64,000 bases of DNA from Protonemura montana (lineage: Eukaryota; Arthropoda; Insecta; Plecoptera; Nemouridae). Shown here piece after piece: positions 55,833 through 64,000 of this stretch; position 1 is the stretch's first letter; every line of letters starts with the position of its first letter. A model generated the notes under the pieces. The model saw only the letters and a list, made by a program, of their open reading frames with translations, searched no databases and was not told the DNA's origin. Where the stretch lies: NCBI GenBank assembly GCA_947568835.1, contig OX387608.1, positions 13,306,001 to 13,370,000 on the forward strand, given 5' to 3'. The position numbers and the translations under genes were made by a program.

Positions 55833-57342
55833 ATTTTTTCAGATTTAAAGAGATTTCCTATTCTCTATATAAAATTAAGTTTAAATAATCTAGTTTTCCA
55901 GGGTGTGGATTCAAAAACCAGAATTTAAGTTTAAACCTGGAATTCGAAGATGCTCAGCCAATCAAAGACGGTGTTTCCAGATTTTTAAAGAATGTTACCA
56001 AGGTTGATAAAAATTTTACCTTGAAGCTTATGGGGCTATGCTTGAAGTCCACTAGATAGACAATTGTTCGGGAATGGCATGTTCCTTGGTCTCTTAAGAA
56101 AAGCTGTCCCACATACCTGGACGGCGGTTGATGCAGGTGTCTGAGTGGACTGCGACAGCAATCGTCAGGATCGGTCAGGTGATGGGATTAGCCTAGTTTC
56201 ACGACAAATCAGGTTAGTTGTTCTCGGCGAAGAGCAGTATTTTGGCATAGAATAACTTAACGTGCTCTGGAATTTATCCATGTAATTACCTGGATGTAAT
56301 AGAAGGTCAGGTTTAAGTGTGAAAGTGACAAATATTTTTGTTTGTCAAAATTTGACAATTTTTAATTTTTAAATATTTTTTAATGTTGAATATCGATTTT
56401 AAATGTGCTAATGGTGTAAGGTTATATTTAGATAAGGTTAAGATTTGATGAAATTTAGGAAATTGATGTCTGAAAAACCGACAGAGAATGCCACAAAGTA
56501 ACCACACAGGAAATTACCTATATGAGCGGTTTAACTAATTAAAAATAATCAAGTTTTGTAAAAATGTTCATAGCCCCAAGAAAAGTCCTAAATTCGCTTC
56601 TTGCGATCTGATAATATACGAGAATGAGCACCCGACATTTTCGCAACATCAGATGCTTTTTTCAAAAGGATGTAGCTCTCTAAAAACCATGTTAACATCT
56701 TTTCACCGTTTTTTATCGCCCATAACATTTTTGATATCAAGCCTGAGCATAAATCTGTCCGTCAGATTTCCCAGACAAATCTCGCTCTGCTGCAATCAAA
56801 TCTCACCTGCAATCAGAAGATTGACTTGAGTCGGAATCAGACGCACATTTCTAATCTAGACTAGATGCTATCTGACCCGACATGAAGGATGCAATTTTAC
56901 AAAGAAAATATTCGCCGACTTTTTCATGATCTCTTCGATGCAGTCGGAGATCTGAAGACAGATTGGAGGAAAGTAGGAAATGTTGTTAACGTACCTACTT
57001 GTCAGTTGCAAACATCTAACCTCAACCTAGTTGCAAGCTGGTATCTCCGTGCATATTCACGACGGCAATTGCGGCTTTTTTATATTTAAAAAAAAATATT
57101 CCTTTCAAATAAAAATTATCGGAATAATTTGCCCACAAAGCCTGATGGCTTCATGGTCAATTATAAATAAAATAAAGGAATACGAAAATTACAAATTTTA
57201 CAGTTTCAGATTTCTAGCCATAAGATAATACATATAAAAAAAAAACTCAATCCCAAGCTAAGTCTACACTTGAAAAATAATCCTCGATAGCCATTATGGT
57301 CCTTTATCAGTCATCGACAGAGTAGAAAGGCTTTCACTGTTT
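55833..57342. other. AT-rich stretch without recognised genes
   Basis: No exon, RNA or repeat family recognised. Confidence 0.35.
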
Positions 57343-57460
57343 GAAATCTCATTTAAATTGCAAACGCTTGCAATGCTCGGGGTATTTTAATATTAGAAAC
57401 ACTACTAGGTACCCTATCAAAAAAAGATTCCTCTTTGGGCATGAATTTTTGAGAGGGTAG
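57343..57460 (-). repeat. tRNA-SINE (family E) 3' portion, diverged
   Basis: AAATCTCATTTAAATTGCAA, ACGCTTGCAATGC.CGGGGTATTTTA and AACACTACTAGGTACC..ATCAAAA match the family tail and body; the tRNA-like head is lost. Confidence 0.6.
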
Positions 57461-57717
57461 AAGTATTCCTAAAAATAAATGATTGCACTATTTGTAAGTA
57501 GTCATCGCAAAATCATCCTTATTGTCACTAAAATTTTCAAAATACCAATAAACCTTTAAAATTCAGTATCCAGACAAATTAAACTGCATCCTTCATAAAA
57601 AAACCACTCAGCGATTCAATCCACAAGATATTTTAACCACTAACCTGCACCCCCCCCCCCCCCCCTTCCCCATAAGCCAACTACTTGCGCCAAGATGCAA
57701 CTGGATCCGCCGTTGGC

Positions 57718-57794
57718 ATGACGACGCCGTTGCAACGGGTATCCGGTTACCATGGTGATTTGATATCTGTCACGTCGACCAGTGACCATTGCAG
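57718..57794 (+). other. Candidate first exon / promoter with X-box
   Basis: ATG 57718 opens 25 codons (MTTPLQRVSGYHGDLISVTS...) to a donor-like TTGCAG|GTAGCC. Inside lie a perfect 12-bp palindrome CCGTTGCAACGG (57727-57738) and, on the minus strand, ATCACCATGGTAAC (57759-57746), which fits the RFX X-box consensus. Because the X-box is inside the frame, a promoter for either strand is as likely as a coding exon. Confidence 0.25.
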
Positions 57795-58073
57795 GTAGCC
57801 GAGCGCTGATTTTTGTTCTTTTTTTACTCGTTCAAAACATAAGTAACGGTAATATCGGTTTATTGGTGCACTTAGCTTAGATATTGGTTTTATTTGCATG
57901 TTAGTTGATACGGAAATTAGTGCAGTTTTTCAACTTAATTTACAGTTCAGGTCGCCTGCATGACTTGTTATCGGCAAAGCAAGTCAGTGCAGATAGTAGC
58001 CAGGTGATTTCGATGCAAGTGCGCTGGATATTTGAATTCGTGCACTCAGCCTTCTAGATGCTATTCTATCAAC

Positions 58074-58612
58074 CATCAAATACCTGACCCTGCGCGGTGT
58101 TGCTTAACTTCGGTGATCTCACGAGGACCGGTGTTTCCAAAACGTCAAAACCGTTCGGTGGTCACCCATCCAATACCTGACCCTGCGCGGTGTTGCTTAA
58201 CTTCAGTGATCTCACGAGGACCAGTGTTTCCAACACGCCAAAACCGTTCGGTAGTCACCCATCCAATATCTGACCTAGCGTAGTGTTGCTTAACTTCGGT
58301 GATCTCACGAGGACCGGTGTTTCCAAAACGTCAAAACCATTCGGTGGCCACCCATCCAATACATGACCCAGCGCGGTGTTGCTTAACTTCGGTGATCTCA
58401 CGAGGACCGGTGTTTCCAAAACGCCAAAACCATTCGGTGGTCACACATCCAATACCTGACCTAGCGTAGTGTTGCTTAACTTCGGTGATCTCACGAGAAC
58501 CGGTGTTTCCAACACGTCAAAACCGTTCGGTGGTCACCCATCCAATACCTGACCCAGCGCATTGTTGCTTAACTTCAGTGATCTCACGAGGACCGGTGTT
58601 TCCAACACACCA
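58074..58612 (-). repeat. 93-bp tandem array of the 5S-like SINE head, six units
   Basis: TGCTTAACTT landmarks at 58101, 58194, 58287, 58380, 58473 and 58566 give an exact 93-bp period. On the minus strand each unit reads GAACGG..., CGAGATCACCGAAGTTAAGC-type 5S sequence, then GGTATTGGATGGGTGACCAC, and joins straight to the next GAACGG. The units correspond to the first 93 bp of the family D SINE (54008-54100) without its body. No single unit is a complete 5S gene. Confidence 0.93.
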
Positions 58613-59100
58613 AATAGCGCTGCCATCTGACCTTTTTACTAGTGGTTCTAATATTAAATATGCTTTACATAATATGAACAAAATTCTATCTGGTTGTCGC
58701 AAAAAACGAGGCCTCGTCTATTGCAACGCATCCACAAACCAAACCCCCAAAATCCCTTCACTTTTCCGCAAGGACACATCATAGAAACATAAATGCCAAC
58801 CCTTCACCTCACACCTGCGCACCTGCGCATTCTACACATCACATAGGCCCCCTGCATCTGAATGGATCGAACATGAATGACGGAATCTCAGTGACCGTGC
58901 TGGTTACCGGAGCGCACTTCCGCCACACCGGATCCACTTGGCCGGGCGTTGGGAGCGCCCAACAGGTGTGTCCAGCCTCGAGGATCAGGTGGTCAGCGGG
59001 CTGCGAGGGCGACAAGAGTAAAGCGATGGTAAATGAATGCACGGGAGAGAGAACGCAGGGACGACGCTGACGGAAGCAGCAGTGGTTTAATTTAACAATA
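58613..59100. other. GC-rich segment, possible exon on the minus strand
   Basis: 58860-59040 is GC-rich. On the minus strand an acceptor with a good pyrimidine tract (TTACTCTTGTCGCCCTCGCAG) leads into an open stretch (PADHLILEAGHTCWALPTPG...) up to a donor-like CTCCG|GTAACC. No family recognised. Confidence 0.25.
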
Positions 59101-61279
59101 TTTAGAACGATTGAAAACGGATTTTTGGTTTTGGAATGTCATCTGCTATGATGATTGCTAGAGAGAAGGGAGGATAGTAAAGTCACTGGAAAGACAGAAA
59201 AGGTGAAATAATGATGCAAATGTGTAAATTGTGTAGGTGTATGAAAGTTGTAGAGGAAAAAATGGGATGATGGGTTACAAAAGATAAAATTTCATTAAAA
59301 TACGTTGTAAAATCATTGGAATGTCATGGAATCATGTAAATACCATGGAAATGTCGGTAAATCATGGAAATGCAAGGAAAATTTCGTGAAATAATGGAAA
59401 TACCGTGCGAAAACATGCGGTACAACAGAGATTCTGAATTGGCTGAAATGGAGACGCTGCATCAGAGATTCAAGGAAAATAGCGCAGATTGCCAAAGTGT
59501 AAGAAATACGAACTTTGAAGTAAGAAAATAGAGGAAAACATTGCAACTCCAAGAGAAAGATTTAAGTTTTTAAAGAATAGCAGAAGTTGAAAGAAAGAGA
59601 TGGCGTATTAAGCATGACTCTGAGAACGGAATTGGAAAACTAAAGAGACAGAGACCGTGTCTATTTGAGATGGATGGAAAGGTACAGCCATGGGAAATTC
59701 AATGCGCTAATAGAGAGAGAGAGAGAGACTTGCATAGCGTTCTTCGCCGGATGGAGTGAGATAGAATGATTGTTAACCGTGGACATTTACTCGGTTAGTT
59801 TTGAATGAAAATTGTTTGTGTTTGTGGGTTTGCAAGATCGGCGGCCAGGTGGCGGACTCTGCTTTTGGGAAACGGCATTGAAGTAAATTAGTGCCGTGAT
59901 TTTGATTGGTTTCGGTACGAAGTTTGGTTTATTTTCAGTGGTTGGTGCAATTGGCATCAGTGAATTCGATTTGTGTGTTGAAAGTAGTATGAGAACGACC
60001 AAGTTTCCCATGCCCACTATGCATCTAGGAACACAAAAACAAACATTTTATACGCTACAGCTCATTGCTTTCAAGAGCTTGCTTGGTACGATTCATCATT
60101 CAAATTGTGGCACTTCTTAGATCATCATTTGGCAAAGTAATCAACAACGAATCCATGCATTTGACGCCGTTTCCTGTGCTCAGTTCTGGTTAAATAATTT
60201 ATGTTTCATTGTGGTTTCTTGAGAAATTTGATTTTTATTTTATTGCCAAAGATAGTTTGCAGTTTATTAACAAAATACGCCTATCATCAACTCGAAATAA
60301 AATCTTTGTTAGTTATCCATGTGTCTAATTTTCTATTTGTCTATATATGTGTGCTATGCTTATTTGATTGGGTGCTTGTCATCAGGAGTAAATGGTGAGC
60401 CTGACATCCTGAAAATGGTGAGAAAACGTCGCGATTTTAGCCCCTTTTTATAGCCGCAAACCTCTTCTATCCAGAGCAAAACCAAAAACACGTCAAATCA
60501 TCTGCGTATTTATTTTTAAATAAACATTTCGTATCCCTGTTCAGTCGCAAATTTTTTCAGTTTAGCTTCCTTTCCATATGTAACTATTGTTTAAATTAGA
60601 CACAATTCAGAAAAAAAAAATTGCATCAAATTTAAACACACTTAACACAATTTAAAAAATGGAATGGGACCTAGACTAGAAAGTTTCCCTTCCATCCTTC
60701 GCTTGCTTGTTTCAGCTCCCTCCTGGAATTCCCAGAAAAATCAAAAACCCTGCAATTTGAAGGATGTACTACTCCTTAATACTTTTGGGGTCTTCGGGTA
60801 TTTCCATATCATGAACTATACAAAAAAAATGCACTTAAAAAGCTACCCAAATATAGAAATGCACTAATCGTTAATTTATTAGACAAGTATTTACTAATCG
60901 ATGTGTTTATGTTCCTACCTCTACGAATTCTGGTCACGAACTTACTCGATGTTCCTGATAAACGGTACATAGGTACACATGGATATACTGGTCATACAAG
61001 TAATTGAATCTCCTCAACTTAGATAGTAATTAAAGATTCTTAAGTTAAGTCATTATTTTTTATTGGTATTGCAGTCGTTTGAAACTTTCCACTGGCTGGG
61101 GCGAAGGTGATATCAGAGTGGAAAAGATCAAAACAGAAATCAAACACATTTTTTCTTAGCATTCACACATCTAGTTTTGAAAATATATATTATTTTAAAA
61201 CAGACCATCTCTTCTCTTTTTATCTTTACCCACTGATCCAGATATTGCACTCGTTCCTGTATTTAAAAAATCATTCAGT
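59101..61279. other. AT-rich stretch without recognised genes
   Basis: Contains ATGGAAAT-type imperfect simple repeats at about 59310-59400 and a GA microsatellite at 59712-59728. No exon, RNA or dispersed repeat recognised. Confidence 0.35.
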
Positions 61280-61341
61280 TTTGTAAGAAAATTAGTCGTT
61301 TGGCAGTCATTTTTCGCGAAGACCGTTAAACATTAGCGCTA
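61280..61341 (+). repeat. MITE family B, right-end fragment
   Basis: AAGAAAATTAGTCGTTTGGC and GAAGACCGTTAAACATTAGC then GCT match the last ~60 bp of the family. Confidence 0.55.
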
Positions 61342-61447
61342 TGGTACCATGGTACTAGTGTTCATAAGAAGGAAATACTTAGCCCATTACAATCATTTGA
61401 AGTTCAAACAAGATTTCACTTTTATTGACATATTTCCTTATTTTCAG

Positions 61448-61564
61448 ATGGATCTCACTCTCGCCGTTCAACCATCGAGCGACAACTAAGGGACTTGACG
61501 GGCCTGCGGTGACCTTGGAAAGAAAACAACGGTACACGACTTTTCTTACAGCTCGGGAAATAAA
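61448..61564 (+). other. Candidate terminal exon with polyadenylation signal
   Basis: A strong acceptor (ATATTTCCTTATTTTCAG, 61430-61447) precedes three possible frames that end within 43 codons. One reads GSHSRRSTIERQLRDLTGLR and stops at 61510. AATAAA follows at 61559-61564. Together this resembles the last exon of a plus-strand gene lying to the left. No family recognised. Confidence 0.25.
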
Positions 61565-61896
61565 CGTTCAAACACTGTGATTTTGTGAACATTTCTGAAT
61601 AATCTTCACTACAAAGAACATCTGAAAAATCTCAGATGTTCACCTCGCTTGTTTTGGTAGGGAGGTTAGTTAGTATATCCCTACATACCAATTTAAATTT
61701 CGTTCACATTGCTGCGTAGAGCATGACAAATTATAACGATCTTTGCAATGCAATTATTTTAGAAAAACACTTGCATGTAGTCAACAAAATTACTACCTCT
61801 TTTTTTTTTTTGTAAGGTCGTTTTCGCGAAGTGAGTAAGGTCAGTTATCGGAAGCATAGGGGCCCGTCGCTTTCACCCAAATGTGACGCGCAACCC

Positions 61897-61910
61897 GTCA
61901 CCATGGCAAC
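61897..61910 (+). promoter_or_regulatory. RFX X-box
   Basis: GTCACCATGGCAAC matches the X-box consensus GTHNYYATRRNAAC at every position. X-boxes bound by RFX factors typically lie within about 150 bp upstream of the start codon of ciliary genes; this one is 62 bp upstream of the candidate ATG at 61972. Confidence 0.55.
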
Positions 61911-61971
61911 CGTTTGAATATAGTTTGTTTGGATCAAATATTTGCTGCAGCCGTTTTACATAACCTACAAA

Positions 61972-62040
61972 ATGCGACAGACGATTTCTCTGTCAATACT
62001 TGAAGTGCCTATTCGCGGTGTCTCCTTGAGGATGAATCAG
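61972..62040 (+). CDS. Candidate first coding exon of an unidentified gene running off the right side
   Basis: ATG 61972, in the context ACAAAATGC, opens 23 codons (MRQTISLSILEVPIRGVSLR then MNQ) ending in phase 0 at the perfect donor CAG|GTAAGTA (62041). The segment is GC-richer than its surroundings. It is the best-supported unnamed exon in the window because ATG context, frame, donor and upstream X-box agree. The next exon is not evident before 64000. Confidence 0.4.
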
Positions 62041-62413
62041 GTAAGTATTGAGTTTCCTTGCAGATGACTATAATTAGATGCAAAATTTACACTGACGTCT
62101 GCCTGAGAAGGCAAAACAATCTTCGAAGGGACAACATTTTTGTTGAAACGTGAAAGATTCCTTGACGCTGTCATGACTCGAATGTAAAAAATGGCGCTAG
62201 ATTTCAATAGTCTTTGTTTTGTGTTTAATTTAAATTTGAAATACCTACTTTGGAAACGGAGCTAGACTGGAAATGTGTGCGACCGAACCGGGATACGAAC
62301 ACGGAACCTTCCGGGTTAGGATCCGTTCGTATACCATCTTTGAACATTTGCTAAAATAGCCTTTCTTGTTTCCATCTTTCAAAAACAAAAAAATCAATCA
62401 AGTGTAGGAGTAA
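62041..62413. other. Putative intron start, tRNA-like remnant
   Basis: 62275-62330 (minus) carries a degraded tRNA-like T arm (GTGTTCGTATCCCGG). Nothing else recognised. Confidence 0.3.
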
Positions 62414-62823
62414 ATTCAACTTTTGGTAGCCATGGAGATGCTGAGATCACCTGACAGAGCTTTTCAGTTCTGCTATCTTATGTTACCACGGGTATATCAT
62501 GGCCTAGCATAGGAGGTTCAATGGTAGATTCAACGTTTAGAAGCCGTGGAGATGCTGAGATCGCCTGACAGAGCTTCTCAATTCTGCTATCTTATGTTAC
62601 CACGGGAATATCATGGCCTAGCATAGGAGGTTCAATGGTAGATTCAACGTTTGGCCATGGAGATGCTGAGATCGCCTGACAGAGCTTCTCAATTCTGCTA
62701 TCTTATGTTACCACGGGTATATCATGGCCTAGCATAGGAGGTTCAATGGTAGATTCAACGTTTGGTAGCCATGGAGATGCTGAGATCACCTGACAGAGCT
62801 TCTCAATTCTGCTATCTTATTTT
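62414..62823 (-). repeat. 114-bp minisatellite, about 3.5 units, inverted relative to 20.6 kb
   Basis: CATGGAGATGCTGAGATC and ACCACGGGTATATCATGGCC recur with a 114-bp period (62426 to 62540), with one shorter unit at about 62645. Unit sequence is the reverse complement of that at 20566-21112 and nearly identical to it. Confidence 0.9.
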
Positions 62824-64000
62824 AGCATATATGCGTCATCGAGAAAATAAATAATTTATGATCATAAGGTATAAAGGAAGCTTAGTATTAGGAATCTTGA
62901 CAAGAACGGTCTGTACAGTAAGAAAATGAAAAGGCATCAAAAATAATTTTCAACTCAATTTTGAAAGAAAGTCAAAGAAAATTTACTAAACACCAGAGAG
63001 CAAAAATAACCAGATTTAAAATTATCCGAGCAAGTCACGAAATTTGTAACGTAATACTTATCACACCTGAAGACCTGTTTGTCGTTACACCTTTCAAAAA
63101 GCAAAGTTCACTACAGTAAAAAAAAAACACAGCAAAGATCCTTCTCTTCATCAAGCAACGAAATATACAAGGAGACAACGAGGAGACAAACTTCTTCATC
63201 CACAATTAAGACATCAAATTCATGACTGCAACAAAACAGAATGTACAGTTAGCGTCAATGCGTGCGTTTAGAAACGCATAACATTCTAGATTATCATCAC
63301 TGTCACGGACAGGTAGATACGTGTGGACCTTATCGTCAGGTGCAACTATTTGTTGAGGTTTGAAGACATTGCGCAGAGTCAATAATTTTTAGGGATGGTT
63401 GCTTGGGAAACAGATATCATCTTCGAATGCAAATAGCATCTGAACCTTTTGAGACCAAACCCTATCTAATATGGTAAGCTGACTTTACCTTGCCTAACCT
63501 TATCTAACTTAGGGCTAGTTTAGGTATAGGTCCAAACCGGTGGTTGAAAGCAAAATAGAAGCGATGGAATTATATTGTCTGTGACCATGGAGATGAGTCT
63601 TTTAACTTGCAGTTAGCATTTTTAATAGATATTTTTATTTTACCTAACCTAACCTAACATAATCTATCCTAACCTAACATAACCTAACCTATCCAAGACT
63701 TTAAGTATATATAAGCTAATTTTGAAGGACTATTTCGGTGATTTTTGCATGGTTCTGAAAACGATTACTGGTGCATTGTCGTCTGCGTCTCAATAATAAT
63801 AAACCTGTATAAAAAGTCAAGGGAATTAGGGTTGATTCATGAGTGGTTTAACAAGTTCCCGCCAGCAACTAAACAAATGAAAGTCTCGTGGCTGCGATTG
63901 TCGTCTGATTTTGGAGGCCATGCGGGAGAGTTTTTTCCATTGTAATTAACAAAAAACACGTTTTTTTTTTTATCGTTTTAAGAGTTTATTTGGAAACAAT
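62824..64000. other. AT-rich right end with CCTAA repeats
   Basis: No exon recognised. An open frame at 63745-63945 lacks domain and splice support. The CCTAA tract is listed separately. Confidence 0.35.
63643..63694 (+). repeat. Interstitial (CCTAA)n tract
   Basis: Ten consecutive 5-mers in perfect phase: six CCTAA, with CATAA (twice), TCTAT and CCTAT as variants. CCTAA/TTAGG is the ancestral arthropod telomere repeat. Confidence 0.7.

Noticed and set aside
58032..58283. Repetitive open frame of 31-residue units and a possible 5S rRNA gene cluster
   Set aside because: The 93-bp units match the head of the SINE, lack about a quarter of 5S rRNA and its terminal stem, and so cannot be functional 5S genes; the frame is a by-product.

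Overview
This is a eukaryotic, AT-rich, repeat-rich window, most likely from an arthropod. The evidence is spliced genes with GT-AG introns, orthologues of animal genes (RBM42, alanine aminotransferase, OTUD5), eukaryotic tRNA-Lys genes, MITE and SINE families, and short CCTAA (arthropod-type telomere) repeats. I cannot name the species. Nothing bacterial or viral and no CRISPR array was seen.

Genes sit at the left end. RBM42 (3' part, + strand) ends at 806. A complete six-exon alanine aminotransferase gene runs on the minus strand from 8149 to 2055 and gives a 545-residue protein, convergent with RBM42. A single-exon OTUD5 deubiquitinase (8968-10518, +) is divergent from it and shares the roughly 0.8 kb region between them.

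From about 11 kb to the right end I recognise no protein family. This 53 kb is intergenic DNA or very long introns, packed with mobile DNA. It holds two genuine tRNA-Lys genes (TTT anticodon, minus, 36273-36345; CTT anticodon, plus, 43460-43532) and a few stretches that look like exons from splice signals alone (about 29.7, 38.9, 46.0, 50.8, 51.6, 57.7, 61.4 and 62.0 kb). The last follows a perfect RFX X-box and ends in a consensus splice donor.

The repeats are the most distinctive part. (i) A SINE family with a 5S-rRNA-derived head has about a dozen full or partial copies, and its head also forms a 93-bp tandem array at 58.1-58.6 kb. (ii) A small retroposon-like element has a unique 5' head, a ~55-bp hairpin with a variable loop, and 12-13 bp target duplications (6.1, 34.8, 55.6 kb). 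One copy is nested inside a MITE. (iii) A tRNA-derived SINE occurs in ALAT intron 5 and at least four other places. (iv) There are two MITE families and one ~690-bp hAT-like element. (v) A 114-bp minisatellite occurs at three loci in both orientations, and a 54-bp array has grown from the end of a MITE. These families account for much of the otherwise unexplained sequence.
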